The notes under the pieces are model-generated. The model was not told the DNA's origin. It ran no database searches and saw only the letters and a list, made by a program, of their open reading frames with translations. The translations under genes were made by a program, and so were the position numbers. A stretch of 20,000 nt of DNA from Clostridia bacterium (lineage in GTDB: Bacteria > Bacillota > Clostridia > TANB77 > CAG-508): assembly GCA_900752095.1 (NCBI GenBank), contig CAADUD010000065.1:1-20000 (forward strand), read 5' to 3'. Each line of letters begins with the position of its first letter. Within the stretch, counting starts at the first letter, position 1. Of the stretch, positions 13,488 to 20,000 are shown piece after piece.

Positions 13488-15086
13488 ATGAAAAAGAAAT
13501 ACATTTTTATAACAGGAGGAGTGGTATCTGGCTTAGGGAAAGGAATTACAGCAGCATCTTTAGGTAGACTATTGAAAAATAGAGGATATAAAGTAGCAAA
13601 CCAAAAATTTGACCCGTATATTAATGTAGATCCGGGAACTATGAGTCCATATGAACATGGAGAAGTATTTGTAACAGAAGATGGAGCAGAAACCGATTTG
13701 GATTTAGGACATTATGAACGTTTTACCGATGAAAATTTAACAAAATATTCTTCTGTTACAACAGGAAGAATCTACTCAGAAGTAATTGAGAGAGAAAGAA
13801 GAGGAGATTATTTAGGAAAAACAGTGCAAGTCATTCCTCATATTACCAATGCCATTAAGGAAAAAGTATATAAATTTGAAAGTACAGATATAGATATTGT
13901 TATTACAGAAATTGGAGGAACAGTAGGAGATATTGAAAGTCTTCCATTTTTAGAAGCTATTCGTCAAATAGGGATTGAACAAGCAGAAGAAGATGTACTT
14001 TATATTCATGTAACTTTACTTCCATACATTTATGGTTCTAACGAATTAAAATCAAAGCCAACACAACATTCTGTAAAAGAACTGCAATCCATTGGTATTA
14101 AACCAGATATTTTAGTTTGCAGAGCGGAGCAAGAAATAGAAGAAGGTTTAAAACAAAAAATTGCTTTATTTTGTAATGTAAAGAAAGAAGATGTGGTTCA
14201 AAACAAAACAGTAGAAGTTTTATACGAAGTGCCACTAATGTTAGAAAAAGAAGGATTAGCAAGTCGTGTATGTCAAAAATTAAAATTACAAGATGGGCCT
14301 AATCATTATAAATGGGAAAAAATGATTGAAAATATTAAAAAATTAAAAGAAGAAAATGTTTCTATTGCAATTGTTGGAAAATATGTAAAACTAGAAGATT
14401 CCTATTTATCTGTTATAGAAAGCATAAAGCATGGAGGATTTACAAATGGCTGTAAAGTAAATGTAGATTTAATAGATTCAGAAAAAATAACTAAAGAAAG
14501 CGTGAATGAGATTTTAAAGAAATATCAGGGAATTATTGTACCTGGAGGATTTGGAGCAAGGGGGATAGAAGGTAAAATAGAAACTATTCGTTATGCAAGA
14601 GAAAATAAAGTACCATTTCTAGGGATTTGTTTAGGAATGCAAATGGCAGTGGTAGAATTTGCAAGAAATGTACTTGGGCTTACAGATGCTAATTCAGAAG
14701 AATTTGATGAAACAACTGTACATCCTGTAATTCATATTATGGAAGATCAATTACATATTTCTAAAAAAGGTGGTACAATGAGATTAGGAGCTTATCCTTG
14801 TTATTTATTAGAAGATACCTTAGCTAAGAGTGTATATCAAAAAGATAAAATAATAGAAAGACATAGACACCGTTTTGAATATAATAATGAATATAGAGAA
14901 GAGATGGAAAAACAGGGACTTATCTGTTCAGGGTTATCTCCAGATAGGAAACTAGTAGAAATAGTAGAAATGAGAAATCATCCATACTTTATTGGTTGTC
15001 AGTTTCATCCTGAATTTCAATCTAGGCCAGATAGACCACATCCACTATTTATTAATTTGGTAAAAGCAGCTAAAAATAGATTGTGA
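13488..15086 (+). CDS. pyrG: CTP synthase (glutamine-hydrolysing)
   Basis: Makes CTP from UTP, ATP and glutamine, the last step of pyrimidine nucleotide synthesis. The 532 residues have the full two-domain layout. The N-terminal synthetase domain has the P-loop ITGGVVSGLGKG (8-19), KFDPYINVDPGTMSP and EIGGTVGDIES. The C-terminal class I glutamine amidotransferase domain has VPGGFGARG, the nucleophile Cys381 in GICLGMQ, and the His507/Glu509 pair in FHPEF. The Arg/His-rich RHRHRFEYNN before it is conserved in the family. The ribosome site GAGGAG lies about eight bases before the ATG. It ends with TGA, the only intact gene here not ending in TAA. A single gene with its own promoter and leader terminator. 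Confidence 0.97.
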   Translation: MKKKYIFITGGVVSGLGKGITAASLGRLLKNRGYKVANQKFDPYINVDPGTMSPYEHGEVFVTEDGAETDLDLGHYERFTDENLTKYSSVTTGRIYSEVIERERRGDYLGKTVQVIPHITNAIKEKVYKFESTDIDIVITEIGGTVGDIESLPFLEAIRQIGIEQAEEDVLYIHVTLLPYIYGSNELKSKPTQHSVKELQSIGIKPDILVCRAEQEIEEGLKQKIALFCNVKKEDVVQNKTVEVLYEVPLMLEKEGLASRVCQKLKLQDGPNHYKWEKMIENIKKLKEENVSIAIVGKYVKLEDSYLSVIESIKHGGFTNGCKVNVDLIDSEKITKESVNEILKKYQGIIVPGGFGARGIEGKIETIRYARENKVPFLGICLGMQMAVVEFARNVLGLTDANSEEFDETTVHPVIHIMEDQLHISKKGGTMRLGAYPCYLLEDTLAKSVYQKDKIIERHRHRFEYNNEYREEMEKQGLICSGLSPDRKLVEIVEMRNHPYFIGCQFHPEFQSRPDRPHPLFINLVKAAKNRL

Positions 15087-15113
15087 AAATTATGTGAAAT
15101 TTTAAAATAATAC

Positions 15114-15142
15114 TTGACAATTAGCATAAATGGGTATAAATT
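15114..15142 (+). promoter_or_regulatory. Promoter of groES-groEL
   Basis: TTGACA at 15114-15119 followed by the TATAAATT stretch at 15135-15142. The -10 is either TATAAA (15-base spacer) or TAAATT (17-base spacer). The CIRCE-like operator starts two bases later and covers the expected transcript start. Confidence 0.6.
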
Positions 15143-15143
15143 A

Positions 15144-15170
15144 TTAGCAGTCTTACAAAAAGACTGCTAA
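15144..15170 (+). promoter_or_regulatory. CIRCE-type HrcA operator (variant arms)
   Basis: TTAGCAGTC (15144-15152), nine bases, GACTGCTAA (15162-15170): a perfect nine-base inverted repeat with the exact spacing of CIRCE. The classical arms are TTAGCACTC and GAGTGCTAA. Here the seventh base of the left arm is changed and the matching base of the right arm is changed with it, so symmetry is kept. Its position over the start of groES transcription fits repression by HrcA. Confidence 0.85.
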
Positions 15171-15244
15171 TTTAAATTAAAAAAACTAATAAAACAGTTT
15201 AAACTAGCATATACATAAAAAAGCAAATGAAGGAGGTAATTTTT

Positions 15245-15526
15245 ATGTTAAAACCATTAGGCGATAGAGTAATTGTAAAAATGTTAGAAAAAGAGGAAAC
15301 CACTAAAAGTGGAATTATTTTAGCAGGAAATTCAGGTGAAAAATCTCAAATTGCGGAGGTAATTAAAGTAGGACCAGGAATTGACAGTGAAGGAAAGAAA
15401 ATTGAAATGTGTGTAAAAGAAGGCGATAAAGTAATTTTAAATCAATATGCAGGAACAACTGTAAAATATAACAATGAAGAATTTATTATTGTAAAATATA
15501 GCGATATTTTAGCTGTAGAAGAATAA
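15245..15526 (+). CDS. groES: Co-chaperonin GroES
   Basis: The seven-fold lid of the GroEL chaperonin. The 93 residues begin MLKPLGDRVIVKM, carry a mobile loop around EKEETTKSGIILAG, and end YSDILAVEE, all typical. I start at ATG 15245: AAGGAGGT at 15230-15237 precedes it by seven bases, whereas the in-frame ATG at 15227 lies before that site. First gene of the heat-shock operon, 27 bp upstream of groEL, under a CIRCE-type operator. Confidence 0.97.
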   Translation: MLKPLGDRVIVKMLEKEETTKSGIILAGNSGEKSQIAEVIKVGPGIDSEGKKIEMCVKEGDKVILNQYAGTTVKYNNEEFIIVKYSDILAVEE

Positions 15527-15553
15527 TTTTAAAAATTAAGGAGGAAGAAGATT

Positions 15554-17185
15554 ATGGCAAAAGAAATTAAATTTGGAGAAGATGCAAGAAAAAGCTTGTT
15601 AAATGGTGTTAACAAATTAGCAGACACTGTAAAAGTAACATTAGGACCAAAAGGTAGAAATGTAGTACTTGATAAAAAATTTGGAGCACCTTTAATTACG
15701 AATGATGGTGTTACCATTGCAAAAGAAATTGAATTAGATGACCCATATGAAAACATGGGAGCACAAATTGTAAAAGAGGTTTCTATTAAAACAAATGATG
15801 TTGCAGGAGATGGAACTACAACGGCTATGGTTTTAGCACAGAATATGATTCGTGAAGGTGTAAAAAACGTAGCAGCTGGTGGCGATCCAATGGCAATTAA
15901 AAGAGGAATGGATAAAGTTTCTTCAAAAGCAATTGAAGCTTTAAAACAAAATAGTGTGCAAGTTAGTGGAAAAGAAGATATTGCAAGAGTAGCCAGTATT
16001 TCTGCAGACAATACAGAAGTAGGAGAATTAATTTCAGAAGCTATGGAAAAAGTTTCTAAAGATGGTGTTATTACCATAGAAGAATCTAAAACTTCTCAAA
16101 CAGAATTAAATGTAGTAGAAGGAATGCAATTTAATAAAGGATATGTATCTCCATATATGGTAACCGATACCGAGAAAATGGAAGCTATTGTAGATAATCC
16201 ATATATTTTAATTACAGATAAAAAAATTAGTAATATTCAAGAAATTTTACCATTACTTGAAAGCTTAATGCAACAATCTGGAAAATTAGTTATCATTTGT
16301 GATGATATCGAAGGAGAAGCTCTATCTACTTTAATTTTAAATAAATTAAGAGGAGTAATTAATGTAGTAGCTGTTAAAGCTCCAGGATATGGTGACAAGA
16401 GAAAACAAATGCTAGAAGATATAGGCATTTTAACAGGAGGAGAAGTAATTACTTCAGATTTAGGCTTAGAATTAAAAGATACAACCATTGAACAATTAGG
16501 TAGAGCAAAACAAGTAAAAGTACAAAAAGAAAATACAATTATTGTAGATGGTATGGGAGATAAAGAAAAAATTAAAGAAAGAGTTAACCAATTAAAAGCT
16601 CAAATTGCAGAGGAAAAGAGCGAATACGAGAAAGAAAACTTACAAGAACGCCTAGCTAAAATTGCAGGTGGAGTTGCTGTAATTGGAGTAGGTGCTGCAA
16701 CAGAAGTGGAAATGAAAGATAGAAAATTAAGAATAGAAGATGCTTTATCTGCTACTAAAGCAGCAGTAGAAGAAGGTATTGTTGCAGGTGGTGGAACAGC
16801 TTATATTGACATTATTCCAGTTGTTAGTAAAGAAGTAGAACAATTACATGGCGATGAAAAAATAGGTGGTAAAATTATTTTAAGAGCATTAGAAGAACCA
16901 GTAAGACAAATAGCAGTAAATGCTGGATTAGAACCATCTGTTATTCTAGAAAAAGTAAAAAATAGCCCAGTAGGCGTTGGATTTAATGCTGCAACAGAAG
17001 AATATGTAGATATGAAAAAAGCGGGCATTGTAGACCCTACTAAAGTATCTAGAAGTGCACTTCAAAATGCAGTATCTATTGCTTCTATGATTTTAACAAC
17101 AGAAAGCTTAGTAACAGATAAAAAAGAACCAAAAGATTGCAAATGCGGACATGACGACCATGAAGATATGAGTGGAATGTATTAA
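15554..17185 (+). CDS. groEL: Chaperonin GroEL
   Basis: ATP-driven protein-folding chamber, 543 residues, full length. Typical segments are TLGPKGRNVVLDKKFGAP, TNDVAGDGTTTAMVLAQ with the catalytic Asp, the apical-domain KAPGYGDKRKQMLEDIGILTGG region (split here in reading, about 275-297), and GGGTAYIDI with ERIEDALSATK-like sequence before it. The end is unusual. Instead of a Gly-Met repeat alone it reads KDCKCGHDDHEDMSGMY, with Cys529, Cys531, His533 and His536. The ribosome site AAGGAGG lies about nine bases before the ATG. A strong terminator follows, so the operon is groES-groEL only. Confidence 0.97.
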   Translation: MAKEIKFGEDARKSLLNGVNKLADTVKVTLGPKGRNVVLDKKFGAPLITNDGVTIAKEIELDDPYENMGAQIVKEVSIKTNDVAGDGTTTAMVLAQNMIREGVKNVAAGGDPMAIKRGMDKVSSKAIEALKQNSVQVSGKEDIARVASISADNTEVGELISEAMEKVSKDGVITIEESKTSQTELNVVEGMQFNKGYVSPYMVTDTEKMEAIVDNPYILITDKKISNIQEILPLLESLMQQSGKLVIICDDIEGEALSTLILNKLRGVINVVAVKAPGYGDKRKQMLEDIGILTGGEVITSDLGLELKDTTIEQLGRAKQVKVQKENTIIVDGMGDKEKIKERVNQLKAQIAEEKSEYEKENLQERLAKIAGGVAVIGVGAATEVEMKDRKLRIEDALSATKAAVEEGIVAGGGTAYIDIIPVVSKEVEQLHGDEKIGGKIILRALEEPVRQIAVNAGLEPSVILEKVKNSPVGVGFNAATEEYVDMKKAGIVDPTKVSRSALQNAVSIASMILTTESLVTDKKEPKDCKCGHDDHEDMSGMY

Positions 17186-17196
17186 AATTAGTTTTG

Positions 17197-17241
17197 GGAC
17201 GTATTTTAAAACGGATTTAGTTTTAGAATACGTCCTTTTTT
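17197..17241 (+). terminator. Terminator of groES-groEL
   Basis: A 16-pair stem (17197-17212 with 17220-17235, one G-T pair) with a seven-base loop and a run of six T at 17236-17241. Very strong. Confidence 0.9.
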
Positions 17242-17317
17242 GATTTTTACTCTAACCAAAAAAAGAATTTTGTGAAAAAATTATTACAAAAATATATGAA
17301 ATTTTGTAAAAAAATGA

Positions 17318-17347
17318 TTGAATATGCCTGAAACTTTGCGATATAAT
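17318..17347 (+). promoter_or_regulatory. Promoter of mtaB
   Basis: TTGAAT at 17318-17323, 18 bases, and a perfect TATAAT at 17342-17347. The leader to the gene is about 125 bases, AT-rich, without a hairpin I would defend. Confidence 0.55.
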
Positions 17348-17477
17348 ATACATAGATATAGGACTATTAAAATTGGTTCGCTATTTTTTTAACATTTCTT
17401 CTAAAAAGATATTTAAGGGAGAAAACGATATAGAATGATTAGTTATAAAAATAAAATTGTTGAAAGGTAGTAATTAT

Positions 17478-18903
17478 ATGCAAAATAAAAACATAAAAAC
17501 AGTTGCTTTTTATACATTAGGTTGTAAAGTAAACCAATACGAAACAAATGCAATGATGCAAAAATTAAAAGAAGCAGGATATGAAATAGTAAATTTTGAA
17601 CAAAAAGCAGATATTTATATTATTAATACTTGTACAGTAACTAACATGGCAGATAAAAAATCTAGGCAAATGCTAAGAAGAGTAAAAGAAGTATCACCAA
17701 ATTCTATTTTAGTTGCAGTAGGTTGTTATGCACAAGTTGCAAAGCAAGAATTAGAAAAGATACCAGAAATAGATTTAATATTAGGAATTAATGAAAAAAA
17801 CGATATAGTAAGTTATATGGAAAATGCAATAGAAAGTAAAAAAATAAATACAACAAACCAATTATTTATAAAAGAAAATCGTGTATTACAAGTTTCAGAT
17901 GTAGCAAACCAAAAAGAATTTTTAGACTTTGGAAATGTTACTTACACAGAAAAAACAAGAGCAGTTATCAAAGTACAAGATGGTTGTAATCAATTTTGCT
18001 CCTATTGTATTATACCTTATGCTAGAGGTCGTATTAGAAGTAGAAATCCACAAAGTGTTATAAAAGAAATTACAGCTATTAGTAATCAAGGCATTAAAGA
18101 AGTAGTAATTACTGGTATTCACTTAGCTTCCTATGGTAAAGACTTTGAACGGTGAATCAATAGTTACTAATAATACTTTTGTTGGTAAAGAAAGAACAAG
18201 GGACGAAATAAAAGAGAAAAAAAATAAGACGGAATATAGACTTATAGATTTATTAGAACAAATTCAAAAAATAGATGGGATTGAAAGAATTCGTTTAGGT
18301 TCTTTGGAACCTACGCTTATTACAGAAGAATTTGTAACAAGGCTTTCTAAACTTTCTAAAATCTGTGACCATTTCCATTTATCTTTACAAAGTGGATGTA
18401 ATGAGACATTAAAAAGAATGAACAGAAAATATACAACAGAAATTTTTGAAAAAGGAGTACAACTTTTAAGAAGTGCATATCCAAATGTGCATTTAACAAC
18501 AGATATTATTGTAGGTTTTCCAGGGGAAACAGAAGATGAGTTTAAAACAACGTATGAATTTCTAAAGAAAATAAAATTTTATAAAATGCATGTGTTTAAA
18601 TATTCACCAAGAAAAGGAACAATCGCTGCAAAAATGCCAAACCAAATAGATGGTAACCAAAAAGAAAAAAGAAGTAACTTGCTAATAAAACTTTCAAACC
18701 AAAATGAACTTATCTATAACCAAGAATATTTAGGCAAAATAGTAGAGGTTTTATTGGAAGATAGAGAAAACAAATACATAAAAGGCCACACTACAAATTA
18801 CATGTTGGTAAAAGTAAAAACAAAAGAAGAATTAGAAAATACCATTCAAGATGTAAAAATTACAGGCTTGGATGGAGTAGAACTAGTTGGAGAAAATGCT
18901 TAA
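17478..18903 (+). pseudogene. mtaB: tRNA threonylcarbamoyladenosine methylthiotransferase MtaB, frameshifted
   Basis: A radical-SAM enzyme that adds a methylthio group to t6A37 of tRNAs reading ANN codons. The first frame (17478-18155) has YTLGCKVNQYE with Cys16, INTCTVTN, VGCYAQ, and the radical-SAM cluster motif CNQFCSYC, and ends at a TGA just after GIHLASYGKDFER. The rest continues one frame over, from about 18150 to 18903: the LIDLLEQIQKIDGIERIRLGS stretch, HLSLQSGCNETLKRMNR, TDIIVGFPGET, and a C-terminal TRAM domain from about EYLGKIVEVL. Removing the C of GAACGGTGAA (about 18148-18157) joins them as DFEGESIV and gives about 474 residues. So one extra base breaks the gene. The start ATG 17478 has AAAGG about ten bases before it. 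It is either a real frameshift or a sequence error. The two parts separately should be inactive. Confidence 0.9.
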
Positions 18904-19264
18904 AAATATTATAATATATAATAAAAGAAGCAATTCTGGTATTACAACTATGTTATAAAAAAATTATATAGCTATTGAAAGAAGAAAAAAATATGATAAT
19001 ATATGAAAAAAAGAAGCATAAGGTTAACTAAAAGTATAAAACACTATCCCTTGCAATATTAATATCAGCATAAATCATAAAGATTGCTCCTTTAAAACAA
19101 ATTTAGACAATGTGATTTTCAAAAATATTTGCCCAATATAGCCTCGCTCTAAATAAAATGTCAAGTGATAGAAGAAAACATAATCCACAGAATTTATATA
19201 GAGATTATACAAAATTTAAAAAAATAGATAATGGACTATATGTTCATTATACGAGGAGAAAAAA
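18904..19264 (+). other. Gene-poor, probably degenerate stretch with a short ORF
   Basis: No intact gene. Traces of coding appear in successive frames: MKKRSIRLTKSIK from 19003, a hydrophobic KTLSLAILISA in the next frame ending at about 19072, and from 19116 SKIFAQYSLALNKMSSDRRK. The last is open to a TGA at 19266-19268 and, from ATG 19158, would give a 36-residue peptide ending in NGLYVHYTRRKK. The pattern looks like a decayed gene for a secreted protein. No good ribosome site precedes 19158. Confidence 0.35.
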
Positions 19265-19448
19265 ATGAAAATATCAAAAGAAAAAATAGGTAAAAACCTT
19301 GAAACAGTAAGAGAGAGAGAGAGAGAGAGAGTTAACATTTAAACCACAAGCTAAAGAAAATTTAGTTATATTTGTTGTAGCAAAAATAGATATCAAGTAT
19401 AGAAAGATAAAAGATGGGTTATACTTAGCAAAGTATAATTCATCTTAA
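19265..19448 (+). pseudogene. Small ORF broken (or switched off) by an AG microsatellite
   Basis: ATG 19265 has GAGGAG at 19253-19258, a good ribosome site, and overlaps the preceding frame by ATGA. It reads MKISKEKIGKNLETV, then the AG repeat as alternating Arg/Glu, and stops at 19340-19342 after 25 residues. In another frame right after the repeat, the sequence stays open to TAA 19446-19448 (LTFKPQAKENLVIFVVAKID to YLAKYNSS). One more AG unit, or two fewer, would join the two into a protein of about 60 residues. The YRKIKDGLY segment near its end resembles FKKIDNGLY in the frame just upstream, hinting at a duplicated motif. Function unknown. Confidence 0.4.
19310..19331 (+). repeat. AG dinucleotide microsatellite, 11 units
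   Basis: Eleven uninterrupted AG units, inside a short ORF with a good ribosome site. The longest simple repeat in the window other than A or T runs. Confidence 0.95.
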
Positions 19449-19455
19449 AATTTTG

Positions 19456-19484
19456 TTTACAAAGAAATAAAAGAATAGTATAAT
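19456..19484 (+). promoter_or_regulatory. Promoter of the pilin-like gene
   Basis: TTTACA at 19456-19461, exactly 17 bases, perfect TATAAT at 19479-19484. It gives a leader of nearly 200 bases before the ATG at 19688. Confidence 0.65.
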
Positions 19485-19556
19485 GAAATTAAATAATATC
19501 TTCGATTATTAGTAGTTTAAGATTAAAATATGTCTTTTCTGTTTTTTATAAACTCG

Positions 19557-19635
19557 TCACATAGACTTGTGAATTACGCACACTTTCTTTTAAAGAGGTA
19601 CAATGGTCTAAATGTCTACTAGACAAATGTTCCTC
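19557..19635 (+). promoter_or_regulatory. Structured leader RNA upstream of the pilin-like gene
   Basis: Hairpin 1 pairs TCACA (19557-19561) with TGTGA (19568-19572). Hairpin 2 pairs GAGG, ACA and GTCTA (19595-19610) with TAGAC, TGT and CCTC (19620-19635) in register, with small symmetric internal loops. The loop of hairpin 1 contains TAGAC (19562-19566), which could also pair with GTCTA of hairpin 2, so alternative folds exist. I do not recognise a riboswitch class. Confidence 0.45.
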
Positions 19636-19687
19636 GATTATAAAAAATGCGAAAAGGTATATTTTAATAAAATTTAAGGAGGAAAAG

Positions 19688-20000
19688 ATGAAAGAAACAC
19701 AAGAAAAATGGAAAAGAAAAAGGAACCAAGATATAAGGAAAAAAGAAATGAGAAAAGAAGAAAACTCACAAAATAATAGGAAAGAACAGGGTATTACTTT
19801 AATAGCATTGGTAGTAACGATAGTAGTATTGTTAATATTAGCAGGAATTACAATAAATATGTTATTTAGTAATGGAGGAATATTTAAAACAGCGCAAGAT
19901 GCAGCAAATGCATGGAATGAAGCAACAATCAATGAACAAGAAAGTTTAAGTAATATAGCAGAACAAATAGGAAACTTAGTAAATGGACAAGTAGGAGGAG
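19688..20000 (+). CDS. Type IV pilin-like (prepilin-type N-terminus) protein, 3' end outside window
   Basis: The first 104 residues of a protein cut by the window end. A very basic 35-residue leader ends in KEQG and is followed by ITLIALVVTIVVLLILAGITI, a class III prepilin-type hydrophobic helix with the cleavage Gly35 before Ile36. The usual Glu at position +5 of the mature pilin is Ala here, and the residue after the cut is Ile, not Phe. This ITLIALVVTI form is seen in many clostridial pilin-like proteins. After the helix comes NGGIFKTAQDAANAWNEA, a typical amphipathic continuation. AAGGAGG at 19676-19682 lies five bases before the ATG. Expected to be processed by a prepilin peptidase and exposed outside the cell. 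Confidence 0.75.
   Translation, partial: MKETQEKWKRKRNQDIRKKEMRKEENSQNNRKEQGITLIALVVTIVVLLILAGITINMLFSNGGIFKTAQDAANAWNEATINEQESLSNIAEQIGNLVNGQVGG

Noticed and set aside
11801..18903. Reassignment of stop codons in this genome
   Set aside because: Only greA has an in-frame TAG. The mtaB break needs a frameshift, not a TGA reading, and pyrG uses TGA as a normal stop.
19546..19932. Minus-strand ORF across the pilin start
   Set aside because: It is antisense to the leader RNA and the pilin helix. The plus strand has promoter, ribosome site and a known N-terminal motif.
1..20000. CRISPR arrays, tRNA or rRNA genes
   Set aside because: No regularly spaced repeats and no tRNA- or rRNA-like sequence were seen on reading both strands.

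Overview
The window comes from a very AT-rich, endospore-forming member of the Bacillota, most likely an uncultured gut-type Clostridia. The signs are strong AGGAGG-type ribosome binding sites, occasional TTG starts, TAA as almost the only stop, a spoVA operon, a CIRCE-controlled groESL operon and a clostridial-style pilin N-terminus. I could not assign a genus.

Region 1 (1 to about 7170) is the right-hand part of a mobile element whose left end lies outside the window. It holds a tight operon: a PLP aminotransferase (5' end cut off), two tandem free-standing PEP-utilising TIM-barrel proteins, a HAD-type hydrolase and an APH-like kinase, closed by a terminator at about 4208-4238. A frameshifted sigma-like gene, a small recombinase-associated protein and a large serine recombinase follow. 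The recombinase stops about 30 bp before a junction at which the sporulation gene spoVAD (minus strand) is cut after about residue 208. The missing 3' part of spoVAD is nowhere in the window, so it should lie beyond the left end of the element. The layout resembles the sigK-type intervening elements of spore formers, which are excised during sporulation.

Region 2 (7118-8553, minus strand) is a short sporulation operon: a dodecin-like gene, spoVAC, then the interrupted spoVAD. The SpoVA proteins move dipicolinic acid into the forespore.

Region 3 (8716-11622, plus strand) encodes a membrane-anchored GH18/SH3 protein of the spore and cell-wall lytic type and an unrecognised 334-residue protein.

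Region 4 (11649-18903) is housekeeping: greA (with an in-frame TAG at codon 73 and a structured leader), deoD on the minus strand behind a shared bidirectional terminator, pyrG behind an attenuator-like terminator, groES-groEL behind a variant CIRCE operator, and mtaB (tRNA methylthiotransferase) with a single-base frameshift.

Region 5 (18904-20000) is a degenerate stretch with small ORFs, one crossed by an 11-unit AG microsatellite. After it come a good promoter, a structured leader and the start of a type IV pilin-like gene cut off by the window end.

The most notable features are the spoVAD-interrupting element with its unusual cargo, the two PEP barrels that both lack the catalytic cysteine, and point lesions in greA and mtaB. 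The lesions could be real or could be sequence errors.
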